From the NCBI RefSeq assembly GCF_900000175.1, contig NZ_CWGJ01000012.1, positions 186,001-250,000 of the forward strand: a stretch of 64,000 bases of DNA, given 5' to 3'. This DNA comes from Estrella lausannensis. Its GTDB lineage: Bacteria; Chlamydiota; Chlamydiia; Chlamydiales; Criblamydiaceae. Each line of letters begins with the position of its first letter. Position 1 is the stretch's first letter. The notes below the pieces were generated by a model. That model did no database searches, was not told the origin of the DNA, and saw nothing but the letters and a program-made list of their open reading frames with translations. Positions 17,924 through 26,882 of the stretch are shown here, piece by piece. A program made the position numbers and the translations under genes.

Positions 17924-20074
17924 TTAAGGGCTGTAGAAACCCTTGCCTGATTTTGCCATTTCCGAAAGGAGGGGACTTGGCTGAAATCGCCGTCCGAGAT
18001 CTATCTCGAAACGCCGCAGCTTGTCGACAATCTCTTTCGAGCCTATTGTGTCGGCATATTTTAAAAGCCCCCCACGGAAAGGAGGAAAACCGATTCCGTA
18101 GAGCAGGGCCATATCGAGATGCCTGCTGGAGGGAACAATTCCCTCTTCCAGACAGCGCGAGGCCTCGTTAACCATGGCTAACACAAAGCGCTCCTCGATC
18201 TCTTTCTTGCTCGACTCTCTTTTTTTACCCCCCGCTTTGACAAGAAGTTCCTGCACTTTGGGGTTTTCCTTCTTGCCGCTGCCATTGGTCCAGATGTAGT
18301 AGCCCTCGCCCGTTTTCTTGCCAAGGAGCTTATTCTCATCCATGAGCTGCGCCATCTGCGGCTGCTTCATCCGTTCACCGTAGGCATTTTCAATGACATG
18401 GAAGGCTTTGTAGGCAATGTCATTGCCCACTTCATCGGCGAGGGTGAATGGGCCCATCGGCATGCCGAAGGAGAGAATTGCCTCTTCGATTTCCTTCATC
18501 GGAACCCCTTCCTGCAAAAGCCATCCGGCTTCGTTGGCGGCAGCGGCGAATATGCGGTTGACCAAGAAACCGGGGCAGTCTTTCACCACAAGCGGAGTTT
18601 TCCCCAGTTTCTTGCAAAATTCAACGGCCGGCGAGACAACAACGGGAGCCGTTTTTTCGCCTTTAATAATCTCGACCAGCGGCATCTTTTCAGGAGGATT
18701 GAAAAAGTGCATGCCGATAAGCCGCTCCGGGTGGCGCATCCCTTCGGCCAGCTTATCGATCATCAGGGTAGAGGTATTTGTTGCGATGATCGCATCGGGC
18801 CTTAGCACACTCTCCAGCTCGGCATAAATTTTCTTTTTGATGTCGATGTTTTCGAGGGCCGCTTCGATGACAATATCCACCTGGTTAAATCCTGACAGAT
18901 CCAACCCGCCCGATACATGATGAAACTGGCGCACCCCCAACTCTTTCGTCAGCTTCTTTTTTTTCACTTCCTTGTGGATCAGCTGAGAAACATGGGCGTA
19001 GCCTTTTCCCATCGCCTCCAGGTTGATCTCGCGGAATCTGACCGGAATATCCTTTTTAGTGATGACATAAGCAATTCCTGCCCCCATTGTCCCTGCACCG
19101 ATAAGACCGGCTCTTTTAATGGGCATTGCCTCAACTTTTTCGTAGGCCCCCGCATTCTTCTTGATCTCTTCTTGGGCAAAAAAGATGTCGATCAGGTTTT
19201 TAGCAATCTGCTGATTATCTCTCAGTGACGCTTTGAAGGTGCGAACTTCCTCTTCCAGCCCTCTTTTTAAAGGCACTGTCGCCGTTTTCTTCATCAGGTC
19301 AAGAGCGATCAGAGGGGCCGGATAGAACCCTTTGGTCTTCTCCATGATCCCCTTTTTAGCCTGATCAAAGAAAAAGACCCTGCCGAAGGGGTTTTTTTCC
19401 AGCAAAAAGCTACGGAAAGTTGTCGCTCCCCTCTTAGATAAAATGTCATCCCTGCCCTTTTTCGCAGATACCTTTTCGACAAACCGGTTTAAATACTCAT
19501 CCAGGAACTCTTTGGGAACAAGGCTGTCGACAAGCTTCAGCTTAAAAGCCTTCTTGGCATCGACAGATCTTCCGGTGATGATCATCATCACCCCTTGCTC
19601 AAGCCCTATAATGCGCGGTAGACGCTGTGTTCCTCCCCAGCCTGGGAATATGCCCAGATTGACTTCCGGCAGTCCGATCTGCACCTTGGGATTATCGGTT
19701 GCGATACGGAAAGTGCAGGCGAGCGCAAGCTCCGTGCCTCCCCCTAAAGTAACGCCGTCGATCACGGCTACTGTGGGAAAAGGGAGTGCCTCCAACTTGT
19801 TGAAAACAGCGTGTCCTCTCTCAATGAGGTTTTCTGCAATCTCCATTTTTCCAAAAGCCGCCTCGAAGGTTTTCAGGTCGGCCCCGGCGATAAAAATATC
19901 CTCCTTTTTGCTCCGGATAACGAGGGCTTTCAACTTCTCTCCGGAACACTCTCCGATCAGTGTGTCAAGCTCCTCCAGCACCTCAGGGGAGATTTTATTG
20001 ACCTTTTCTCCCGGGTAGTCGAACCAAAGCGTCGCCACGTCCGCTTTCACGGACTTTTCAAAATACTTTCCCAT
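17924..20074 (-). CDS. fadJ: Fatty acid oxidation complex alpha subunit (enoyl-CoA hydratase / 3-hydroxyacyl-CoA dehydrogenase)
   Basis: 716 residues. The N-terminal crotonase domain (about 1-200) holds the oxyanion-hole segments IAGADLKTFEAAFG and DGVTLGGGTELALACTFRIA and the catalytic region NLGIFPGWGGTQRLPRI. The second half is a 3-hydroxyacyl-CoA dehydrogenase: NAD-binding GLIGAGTMGAGIAYVI (around residue 330), GMHFFNPPEKMPLVEII with the catalytic His, and the C-terminal dimer domain DEVGNDIAYKAFHVI. The start overlaps the fadI stop by one base, which suggests translational coupling. It catalyses hydration and oxidation of trans-2-enoyl-CoA in beta-oxidation. FadB and FadJ types are hard to separate by eye; I use fadJ because the thiolase partner is of the longer FadI type. 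Confidence 0.92.
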   Translation of the reverse strand: MGKYFEKSVKADVATLWFDYPGEKVNKISPEVLEELDTLIGECSGEKLKALVIRSKKEDIFIAGADLKTFEAAFGKMEIAENLIERGHAVFNKLEALPFPTVAVIDGVTLGGGTELALACTFRIATDNPKVQIGLPEVNLGIFPGWGGTQRLPRIIGLEQGVMMIITGRSVDAKKAFKLKLVDSLVPKEFLDEYLNRFVEKVSAKKGRDDILSKRGATTFRSFLLEKNPFGRVFFFDQAKKGIMEKTKGFYPAPLIALDLMKKTATVPLKRGLEEEVRTFKASLRDNQQIAKNLIDIFFAQEEIKKNAGAYEKVEAMPIKRAGLIGAGTMGAGIAYVITKKDIPVRFREINLEAMGKGYAHVSQLIHKEVKKKKLTKELGVRQFHHVSGGLDLSGFNQVDIVIEAALENIDIKKKIYAELESVLRPDAIIATNTSTLMIDKLAEGMRHPERLIGMHFFNPPEKMPLVEIIKGEKTAPVVVSPAVEFCKKLGKTPLVVKDCPGFLVNRIFAAAANEAGWLLQEGVPMKEIEEAILSFGMPMGPFTLADEVGNDIAYKAFHVIENAYGERMKQPQMAQLMDENKLLGKKTGEGYYIWTNGSGKKENPKVQELLVKAGGKKRESSKKEIEERFVLAMVNEASRCLEEGIVPSSRHLDMALLYGIGFPPFRGGLLKYADTIGSKEIVDKLRRFEIDLGRRFQPSPLLSEMAKSGKGFYSP

Positions 20075-21351
20075 TATTCAACCTCCAGAATGCAAGCCTG
20101 TCCCTGTCCCCCGCCAATGCAGAGAGAGGCAAGTCCCAGCTTTTTGTTTTGGCGCTTAAGTTCCCTAAGTAAGGTGATGATCAACCTAGCCCCGGAAGCT
20201 CCCAAGGGGTGACCGATCGCCACAGCCCCACCATTGACGTTCAGACGTGACCTGTCGATGACGCCGACAGCCTTATCCTGTTTAAGCTGCTTTCTGGCAA
20301 ATTCCTCTGACGCAAGCGCCTTCTCAACGGCGACGACCTGGGCTGCAAAAGCTTCATTGATTTCGATCAGGTCAAACTCTTCAAGACGCCTTCCTGAATT
20401 CTTAAGAAGTTTGGCGATTGCAAAGGCGGGACCGAGCCCCATCCTTCTTGGATCCAGTCCTACTTCCGTAAAGCAGCTAATGTAACCGAGAGGTTTCCTA
20501 CCCAACTTTTGCAACTCAGATTCCTTACAGAGCAAAAGCATGGCAGCGCCATCGGTCACCTGGCTTGACGTGCCGGCAGTGACGGATCCGGTCAGCTTAT
20601 TAAAGGCAGGTTTGAGTTTTTCCAGATCGGCCAGAGTCTGGCCTTCCCGGACGCCATCATCTTGATCCAACATCTTATCAAACTTGGGAGGCAGAGGGAT
20701 CGGAACGATCTCGTCCTTAAATTTTCCGGCTTTCCTAGCCTCCGAGGCCCTTTGATGACTCATCAAAGCAAACTCATCCTGCTCCTTTCTGGTGACCTTG
20801 AAATCGCGAGATAACAATTCGGCCGTCTCACCCATCGTCATGCTGCACAAAGGATCGGCGATCTTGGGTGTATCGGGAGCCAGGAAATGGGGCCTGAATT
20901 TTAGGAGCAGAAGCAGCTTATCTTTAATTGTCCTGGCTTTGCCAAGAGCCGAAAGCCAGTCGCGGTACTGCTTGGAGATGAGTACCGGAAAGTTGCTCAT
21001 CGACTCAACGCCGCCCGCCACAAAAATAGATCCCATATCCAGCTGCATCTTTTGATATGCCGATGCCGCCGCTTCCATTCCCGATGCACAATTCCTGTTC
21101 ACCGTATAAGCAGGAACGCTTTCGGGAACACCGGCTTTCACTGAAATAACCCGCGCAATGTTGGTTGCGTGCGGTGGCTGCAAGACATTTCCTATAATCA
21201 CTTCATCTATAAGAGCCGGATCAATGCCCGAACGCGCTATCAATTCCTTTAAGGCAAATGCCCCAAGATCGTCGGCCTCCATGTCCTTTAATTTTCCGCC
21301 CCCCTTGCAAAAGGGGGTTCGCACACCCTCGACTACTGCTATACGCTCCAT
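20074..21351 (-). CDS. fadI: Acetyl-CoA C-acyltransferase (3-ketoacyl-CoA thiolase, FadI-like)
   Basis: 425 residues. The nucleophilic Cys is in VNRNCASGMEAAASAY, the second active-site region is GGAVAIGHPLGASGARLI and the C-terminal Cys lies in LCIGGGQGQACILEVE. Length fits the FadI group (about 430) better than FadA (about 390). It cleaves 3-ketoacyl-CoA to acetyl-CoA and a shortened acyl-CoA, and probably forms a complex with the multifunctional protein whose gene overlaps its stop codon. It starts 6 bp after the fadD stop. Confidence 0.93.
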   Translation of the reverse strand: MERIAVVEGVRTPFCKGGGKLKDMEADDLGAFALKELIARSGIDPALIDEVIIGNVLQPPHATNIARVISVKAGVPESVPAYTVNRNCASGMEAAASAYQKMQLDMGSIFVAGGVESMSNFPVLISKQYRDWLSALGKARTIKDKLLLLLKFRPHFLAPDTPKIADPLCSMTMGETAELLSRDFKVTRKEQDEFALMSHQRASEARKAGKFKDEIVPIPLPPKFDKMLDQDDGVREGQTLADLEKLKPAFNKLTGSVTAGTSSQVTDGAAMLLLCKESELQKLGRKPLGYISCFTEVGLDPRRMGLGPAFAIAKLLKNSGRRLEEFDLIEINEAFAAQVVAVEKALASEEFARKQLKQDKAVGVIDRSRLNVNGGAVAIGHPLGASGARLIITLLRELKRQNKKLGLASLCIGGGQGQACILEVE

Positions 21352-21357
21352 AAATCG

Positions 21358-23145
21358 TTACCCTCCATAATCTCCGTCTACCGCTCCCGGCTCTACCTGA
21401 TACATGCTTTCAATCGCATCTTTATATTTTAAGCTAACAAAGTCCCTTCTCAATTTCATCGTCGGAGTGAGTTCTCCCGTTTCGATGGCAGGCGGTTGCG
21501 TAATGAATCGAAAGTCACGCACCTCTTCCCAGTGGTTGACATGTTTATTCAACTCTTCAAGAAGCCTTTTCATCTCCTGCTTCACAAAATCGGAGCTTAA
21601 AAACTCCTCGTCTGATGCACTCTCCTTTCCATGAGCCTTCTTCAAAGCGTTCAACACTTCATGGTCGGGGAAAAGAAGCGCTGTAGCAAAGCTTCTTCCT
21701 TCCGCTACCACCATCGCCATGTCGATCAATGGAGCTTTTGTCAAGATCTGCTCGATGGGAACCGGTGCGATGAATTTCCCGGTTGAAAGTTTGAAAAGCT
21801 CCTTCATCCGACCGATAATATAGACAAATCCCTCGTCATCGATTTTCCCCTTGTCACCAGTGTGTAACCAGCCTTCGCTGTCAAGCGCCCTCTTGGTGGC
21901 TTCAGGATTTTTGTAATAGCCCAGCATTTTGCAAGGCCCCTTCACAAGGATCTCCCCTTCGGGACTTAGCTTCACTTCCATCCCCTGCAGGCTTTTGCCG
22001 ACCGAGCCGATTTTCAAATAGCCCGGAAGATTCAACCCTACAGGACACGCTTCCGTCATTCCCCACCCTTCGTAGATAGGCAATCCGATGTCTAAAAAGA
22101 AGTGGTAGAGGTGTGGGTTTAGTGCGGCGCCCCCTGTCAAAATCACGCGGAACTTGCCTCCTAGTGCCTCCCTTAGGGCCGAATAGACAATTTTATCGGC
22201 GATAGGATGCATCAACTGCTTATAGAGGCTGCTGTCATCTTCACTGTTGGCAAGATCAAAAGCCCACTGCCCCAAGGTTCTCTTCAAAAAACCCGCGTTC
22301 TGAACATTGGCAAGCATTTTGGCGTAAATTTTTTCCAGTAAGCGCGGCACTAACACGCTCATCGTCGGATGGAGCTCCTTGCAGACTTTCCCCACAGTTT
22401 TGATATCCCGCAAGTAAAAGGTCGAGATGCCTTTGGCTAAAACAATATAATTGACAGTTCTCCCAAAGATGTGCGCAAGGGGCAAAATATTGAGGTAGAG
22501 GTCGGAATCCCTGTCAAAGGAGAAGGGGTCAAAATGCGCGTGGGCCAGAAGATTTTTCTGGGTCAGCATCGCCCCTTTGGGCATCCCTGTCGATCCGCTT
22601 GTGTAGACGATGGAGGCCAAATCGTTGGGGTTGACCATATCCAGCATCTCCTCGAATAGCTGGGGCTGCTTTTCCTCGAGGGCCTTACCCTGCTCAATGA
22701 TTTCCGAGAAGCGATGCGCCTCATGACGAACTTCTTCGTCATAGAGGTTGATTGTCGTTTCGATCAGCTCTTTGTGCTTTTCGTACATCTCCCACTGCTC
22801 TTTACCTGCGACAATCAGGTACTTCATCTCCGTCTGCCGCATTTCAAATTCGTAATTCTCGTGAGAAATATTGGCAAAAAGCGGAATCGAGACGGCTCCT
22901 GAGATAGCTATCGCGATATCGGCTATGGTCCATCTGGGTGACGAACCGGCTAATATGCCGATCATATCCCCTTTTTTTATCCCTAACTGTTTTAAACCCA
23001 GAGCAAAATACTTGATCGAATCCAGCATTTCACTGCTGGAGACAGGCTCAAAGCCACTATCAGTCTGATAAGCCAAAAGCTTTGGATTCTCTTTGTACCC
23101 CTTTAATACCCTGTATAGCTCGGCGAAGGAATTGATCGGCTCCAT
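21358..23145 (-). CDS. fadD: Long-chain acyl-CoA synthetase (FadD-like)
   Basis: 595 residues from the ATG at 23145, chosen because GAGAGG lies 6 bases upstream; an in-frame ATG two codons earlier would abut the Shine-Dalgarno sequence. The AMP-binding motif is IVYTSGSTGMPKGAMLTQKN, the second adenylation motif YEGWGMTEACPVG, and the hinge region GWLHTGDKGKIDDEGFVYII. The protein is of the long eukaryote-like ACSL/AAS class (KLSTGKFIAPVPIEQ). It activates fatty acids with ATP and CoA. It is the first gene of a three-gene operon with fadI and fadJ, so the purpose is probably degradation or remodelling of host-derived fatty acids. Confidence 0.92.
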   Translation of the reverse strand: MEPINSFAELYRVLKGYKENPKLLAYQTDSGFEPVSSSEMLDSIKYFALGLKQLGIKKGDMIGILAGSSPRWTIADIAIAISGAVSIPLFANISHENYEFEMRQTEMKYLIVAGKEQWEMYEKHKELIETTINLYDEEVRHEAHRFSEIIEQGKALEEKQPQLFEEMLDMVNPNDLASIVYTSGSTGMPKGAMLTQKNLLAHAHFDPFSFDRDSDLYLNILPLAHIFGRTVNYIVLAKGISTFYLRDIKTVGKVCKELHPTMSVLVPRLLEKIYAKMLANVQNAGFLKRTLGQWAFDLANSEDDSSLYKQLMHPIADKIVYSALREALGGKFRVILTGGAALNPHLYHFFLDIGLPIYEGWGMTEACPVGLNLPGYLKIGSVGKSLQGMEVKLSPEGEILVKGPCKMLGYYKNPEATKRALDSEGWLHTGDKGKIDDEGFVYIIGRMKELFKLSTGKFIAPVPIEQILTKAPLIDMAMVVAEGRSFATALLFPDHEVLNALKKAHGKESASDEEFLSSDFVKQEMKRLLEELNKHVNHWEEVRDFRFITQPPAIETGELTPTMKLRRDFVSLKYKDAIESMYQVEPGAVDGDYGG

Positions 23146-23483
23146 ATGCATCCTCTCTAGATTTCAAATCTTCTCTCTTCAAGTTTTCTAAGAACGGAAA
23201 AAGCTCACTCTGCTGCCCGCCACCGGCCGAAAAGACTGGCAGGGTTGGCTTCAAGTTCTTGGTAAGCAATATTTTTCAGCCAATGCTCCCGGGCTTTGAA
23301 TGAAAAATAATGCTTAATTTGTCCCCTGAGGCTCAGTAAATTGACTGATTTTTTTATTGGAATGGACTCTTGTATCAAAATTTCCCTGAAAAGCTTCCTT
23401 TTCCCGCTTAATTTTAGTTATAGACTTTACCTTCATTTTTCCGTAAAAAAAATATTGATAATGTTTCATCCATCCAGGTCGCC
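23146..23483. other. Intergenic region between divergent fadD and MBL hydrolase genes
   Basis: About 340 bp that must contain both promoters. It is AT-rich toward the MBL gene (TTTTTATTGGAATGG; TAAAAAAAATATTGATAATG near 23446-23465). I see no RNA gene and no A or B element. A 69-codon minus-strand frame (23060-23269) overlaps fadD and has no family resemblance. Confidence 0.4.
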
Positions 23484-24137
23484 ATGCAATTTATTTTTGA
23501 ACAGATCGATACGGCAGGAGATCGCAATTTCGGATATCTGATCGGAGACAGAAAAGCCAAGGAAGCGGTGATTGTCGATCCTTCCTTCCGTCCGGAATTT
23601 ATCGTCAGACGTGCGGAAGCGCAAGAGCTTAAGGTTCTCTTTATCATCAACACCCACAGCCACTACGATCACACTTTCGGTAACACCATCGCCAAACGGC
23701 TGACCGGCGCAGAAATTATTGCCTGGCAAGGATCAGACTCTCAAAAAGACATCGGAATCAAAGACTTAACTCAAATCGCAGTCGGTGATTTCACCCTCCA
23801 GGCGCTCCACACACCCGGCCACAGTGAAGATCACCTGGTCTACTTCATTCCACACTACAACGTCTTACTCACAGGTGATCATCTTTTTGTCGGAAAAATT
23901 GGAGGAACCAAAGACAAGGAAAGCGCTCAAAAACAGTACGATAGCTTTCAAAAAATGCTGCATCTCCTCCCCCCTGAAGCCACGGTCTGGCCAGGGCACG
24001 ATTATGGCTGCCGTCCAAGCAGCACACTCTATATGGAATCGAAGACCAATCCGTTCCTGATGGCGCGCTCGCTAGAAGAGTTTTATGAAGTCAAGGACGC
24101 CTGGAAGGCGATCAAGTTAAGAAATGGGCTGGTCTAG
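23484..24137 (+). CDS. Metallo-beta-lactamase-fold hydrolase (persulfide dioxygenase / glyoxalase II-like)
   Basis: 217 residues. The metal-binding signature is NTHSHYDHTFGN (HxHxDH), followed by HTPGHSEDHLVYF and LLTGDHLFVGKIGG, and the later WPGHDYG. The start FEQIDTAGDRNFGYLIGD and the short length fit the ETHE1/persulfide dioxygenase or hydroxyacylglutathione hydrolase branches. Exact substrate cannot be read. Its stop codon overlaps the convergent Nudix gene stop (shared CTAG). Confidence 0.85.
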   Translation: MQFIFEQIDTAGDRNFGYLIGDRKAKEAVIVDPSFRPEFIVRRAEAQELKVLFIINTHSHYDHTFGNTIAKRLTGAEIIAWQGSDSQKDIGIKDLTQIAVGDFTLQALHTPGHSEDHLVYFIPHYNVLLTGDHLFVGKIGGTKDKESAQKQYDSFQKMLHLLPPEATVWPGHDYGCRPSSTLYMESKTNPFLMARSLEEFYEVKDAWKAIKLRNGLV

Positions 24138-24559
24138 GGAAGGACTTTCTGAAGAGCGCTAAGGGCACCGGCCCACACTCTTTTTGCTTCTTTATAGGTG
24201 AGAAACCCGTCGACCTCGTCAGGCGCAAGCCAGACATAACCAAATAGTTCATCCTCACAAAGTTTAACTTCTCCACCGACTTCTGCTAAAAAATAGCCCA
24301 CGGATTTTTCGATAGGTTCACCTTTTTTTTGAATCAGATAGCTCTCTTGGTACATCTCCTCGGAAAGATACTTCTTAACGAACAGGCCGGCTTCCTCCAT
24401 TAGCTCGCGCTCCGCGGTCGCTTTGGGGTCTTCACCCACTTCCTCATGCCCCTTAGGGAAAGCCCAGTGTCCGCCCGACTTGTGGTGCACCAAGAGAATC
24501 TTGATTCTCTCTCGGATGATCAAAACAGGTATAATTCCAAAGGATCTCTCAGACCTCAT
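24134..24559 (-). CDS. Nudix hydrolase (Ap4A hydrolase-like)
   Basis: 141 residues. The Nudix box is complete: GHEEVGEDPKATAERELMEE followed by AGL, preceded by HWAFPKGH. The enzyme should hydrolyse a nucleoside diphosphate linked to another group; chlamydiae have a Nudix gene beside fabF that is usually called diadenosine tetraphosphatase, and the neighbourhood here (fabF and rsfS nearby) fits that orthology. The start overlaps the upstream membrane protein gene by 4 bp (ATGA), so the two are translationally coupled. Confidence 0.88.
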   Translation of the reverse strand: MRSERSFGIIPVLIIRERIKILLVHHKSGGHWAFPKGHEEVGEDPKATAERELMEEAGLFVKKYLSEEMYQESYLIQKKGEPIEKSVGYFLAEVGGEVKLCEDELFGYVWLAPDEVDGFLTYKEAKRVWAGALSALQKVLP

Positions 24560-25050
24560 TTCCCCAATCCTCCCTTTTCAGCAGGTCTTCTGAAAATTAG
24601 ATAAAACAATATGAATGCGGAAGCCAAATCCAACACTGCCTTCAGCCTCATGGAAAAGAGCCCTTCCCCTTTGACCACCAACACCTCGACACTATAGGCG
24701 ATGACCGAGAGAATGAGGTAAAGAGCGTACCCTCCACCAATGGCAACCCAAAAAGATCCGCGCAGCCAATACGTCATAATCCCGCCGACCCCAAACGAGA
24801 GGTTCATCATCCCCACCTCCATAAGATAAGGGCTCCAGCATCTATCCATGCTCCGGCACTCCCCCTCTCCCCAAAATATCTGGATTAATCCCGTGCAGAT
24901 CGCCTGAATGCCAACCTGAAAAAAAAGAAAATAGACGAGGAGAGTGTTTAGAAAATAGTTCCTGGAAACGCTCTTTTTTTGGAGTTGGATGTTAAGGAGG
25001 GTTAAAAGAAAAGGGAGAGCGAATAGCGTAATATACAAGAGGCTTTTCAT
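24556..25050 (-). CDS. Small polytopic membrane protein, DUF6790-like
   Basis: 164 residues from the ATG at 25050, preceded by GGAG at 5 bases; the frame extends 19 codons further without a ribosome site. It has four or five hydrophobic segments. The segment YLMEVGMMNLSFGVGGIMTY resembles bacterial DUF6790 proteins, whose function is unknown. It lies upstream of and overlaps the Nudix gene. Confidence 0.7.
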   Translation of the reverse strand: MKSLLYITLFALPFLLTLLNIQLQKKSVSRNYFLNTLLVYFLFFQVGIQAICTGLIQIFWGEGECRSMDRCWSPYLMEVGMMNLSFGVGGIMTYWLRGSFWVAIGGGYALYLILSVIAYSVEVLVVKGEGLFSMRLKAVLDLASAFILFYLIFRRPAEKGGLGK

Positions 25051-25144
25051 CGGTACTCCAAATGGCAAAAACCCCCTCAAGTGCAGAAAGGATTGATTGT
25101 GCGGCAAACAACCTGGCTACCGGATGACCGGCTTGTTAGGCATA

Positions 25145-25196
25145 AGAGACTGCCCGCAAACTAAAATCGCATGATTTGAGTTTGCGGGCAGTCTCT
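25145..25196. repeat. Short perfect inverted repeat made of family-A-like ends
   Basis: AGAGACTGCCCGCAAAC pairs perfectly with GTTTGCGGGCAGTCTCT around an 18-bp spacer with TAAAATCGCATGATTTGA. The end sequence is the same as that of the A element at 63105. It looks like an A element whose interior was deleted. It could act as a transcription terminator for the fabF transcript. Confidence 0.75.
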
Positions 25197-25200
25197 AAGA

Positions 25201-25350
25201 GCCAGTACTATAGGTTATGGATAGTTTGCTACTGAATTGCGACCCATACACCCGGAAAAAAATTTCAGCATAGTGGATTAATACGCTGAAAATATTTCCG
25301 GGTAAACAGGCCAATTCAGCGAACGAAGCATACAACTTCAGCTTAGAGCC
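25201..25350. repeat. Family-A palindromic element (diverged)
   Basis: The core ACCCGGAAAAAAATTTCAGC followed by ATAGTGGATTAATA and the opposite arm GAAAATATTTCCGGGT form a long palindrome, and GGCCAATTCAGCGAACGAAG followed by CATAC matches the right arm of other A copies. It fills the gap between the DUF6790 gene and fabF. Confidence 0.65.
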
Positions 25351-25423
25351 GACGCTGCCCAAAAACCAATCCATTCACGCTTGTTCGCCTATTGATTCCT
25401 ACCGGAGGAAGGAACCGGGTGTC

Positions 25424-26668
25424 TTAGCGATAGCGCCCGAAGACAAGCGAGGCGTTATGCCCGCCAAATCCAAAGGAGTTGGAGAGCGCGATATTTACAT
25501 CCCATTCTTCCGCAGTTCTAGGAATATGGAATTCTATACCATCTTCCGGATCGACAAGATTCAAGCTAGGATGAATTTTTTTCTTGTGGATAGCAAGAAC
25601 GGACGTCACCGCCTCCAATCCTCCTGCCGCGCCAAGCGCGTGGCCGATCAGGGATTTGGTGGAGTTGACGGCTATTTTGCCGGGATTTGTAAATATACGC
25701 TTCATCGCCCCGATCTCAGCCATGTCGCCAAGAGGTGTTGATGTGCCATGGGCATTGATATAATCCACCTCATCGGGTGTCACGTGAGCCTCTTTAAGTG
25801 CATGGAGGATGCAGTGCTTTACTCCCAGCCCGTCGGGTTTCGGTTCTGTAATGTGGTGGGCGTCACAAGACATCCCGCCCCCTAAGAATTCCGCCAGGAT
25901 AGGCGCTCCCCTCTTCAGGGCATGCTCCAAACTTTCCAGAACAAGCACTCCTGCACCTTCGCCCAAGACAAAGCCATCCCTCCCCTTGTCCCAAGGGCGC
26001 GATGCCTTCTCCGGCTCATCGTTTCTTTCAGAGAGCGCTTTACAGGCGCAAAATCCAGCCAGAGAAATCGGCAAAACCGCCGCTTCAGCGCCCCCGGCAA
26101 GCATGATATCCGCTTCGCCATTGCGTATGTGATTGGCCGCCGCGATGATGGAATGGTTACCGGTCGCGCAAGCTGTCGAAATGGAGTAGTTTGGACCCAT
26201 AAACCCAAGGTCAATGGCGAGCATCCCCGAACCCATATTCGTAATCACATACGGGATAAAGAAGGGCGATACTCTCTTCCAGCCCCTATTGATCAGCGAA
26301 TCGACACCTTCATGGAACCTTTCCATTCCTCCCATTCCAGAGCCGATGATGACGCCGGCCCTCTCTTTGTCTAAGCGATCCAGCCTCTCGTGGGAAATTC
26401 CAGCGGACATGAGTGCTTTTTTTCCGGCAACAATCGCGTAGGCAATGAATTTGTCAATTCGTCGTGCCTGCTTTTTGTCAATCAGGTCGCCGGGATCAAA
26501 TCCCGTAATTTCTGCGGCAATCTGGGTCGGAAACGAAGAAGCATCAAACCCTGAGATCTTCTTCACCCCGCTCTTTCCTTCGAGCAGGCTGTTATAGAAC
26601 TGCTCAGTATCGTTTCCATGACATGAGACTACTCCTAGTCCGGTCACGACGATCCTTTTTTTTGTCAT
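25424..26668 (-). CDS. fabF: 3-oxoacyl-[acyl-carrier-protein] synthase II
   Basis: 414 residues. The Cys-His-His triad is visible in STACATGNHSIIAAAN, YINAHGTSTPLGD and NSTKSLIGHALGAAGG; the start KRIVVTGLGVVSCHGND and the end SNSFGFGGHNASLVFGRYR are typical. It condenses malonyl-ACP with acyl-ACP in type II fatty acid synthesis. The ribosome site (AGAGG) lies in one arm of an inverted repeat just upstream. Confidence 0.97.
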   Translation of the reverse strand: MTKKRIVVTGLGVVSCHGNDTEQFYNSLLEGKSGVKKISGFDASSFPTQIAAEITGFDPGDLIDKKQARRIDKFIAYAIVAGKKALMSAGISHERLDRLDKERAGVIIGSGMGGMERFHEGVDSLINRGWKRVSPFFIPYVITNMGSGMLAIDLGFMGPNYSISTACATGNHSIIAAANHIRNGEADIMLAGGAEAAVLPISLAGFCACKALSERNDEPEKASRPWDKGRDGFVLGEGAGVLVLESLEHALKRGAPILAEFLGGGMSCDAHHITEPKPDGLGVKHCILHALKEAHVTPDEVDYINAHGTSTPLGDMAEIGAMKRIFTNPGKIAVNSTKSLIGHALGAAGGLEAVTSVLAIHKKKIHPSLNLVDPEDGIEFHIPRTAEEWDVNIALSNSFGFGGHNASLVFGRYR

Positions 26669-26674
26669 TATATA

Positions 26675-26699
26675 CCTCTAATTAAATGAATTTTAGAGG
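26675..26699 (-). promoter_or_regulatory. Palindrome overlapping the fabF ribosome binding site
   Basis: CCTCTAATTAAATGAATTTT followed by AGAGG has 7-bp perfect arms (CCTCTAA/TTAGAGG). On the fabF transcript, the arm nearest the gene carries the AGAGG Shine-Dalgarno sequence 6 bases before the ATG. It could be a protein operator or an RNA hairpin that hides the ribosome site. Confidence 0.4.
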
Positions 26700-26732
26700 G
26701 TGTTTTTAACGTTGCCCATGGCTAAAAACACC
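26699..26732 (-). terminator. Hairpin between rsfS and fabF
   Basis: GGTGTTTTTA and TAAAAACACC pair perfectly over 10 bp around a 14-base loop. It abuts the palindrome upstream of fabF. There is no U tract after it, so it is either a weak terminator for rsfS or part of a fabF leader structure. Confidence 0.4.
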
Positions 26733-26882
26733 TTCTTAAACTCATTTAAACCGAAACCGTCTCAAAATTCCGCTTCAGAAAGCCTCGCGTCCGGAAGAGA
26801 AGAATCAACTCCGCATCGCATTTATTTAGCAACAAAAGAGCATTTAATCCTGGGAGATCTCTTGGTGCCAACACTCAACTTT

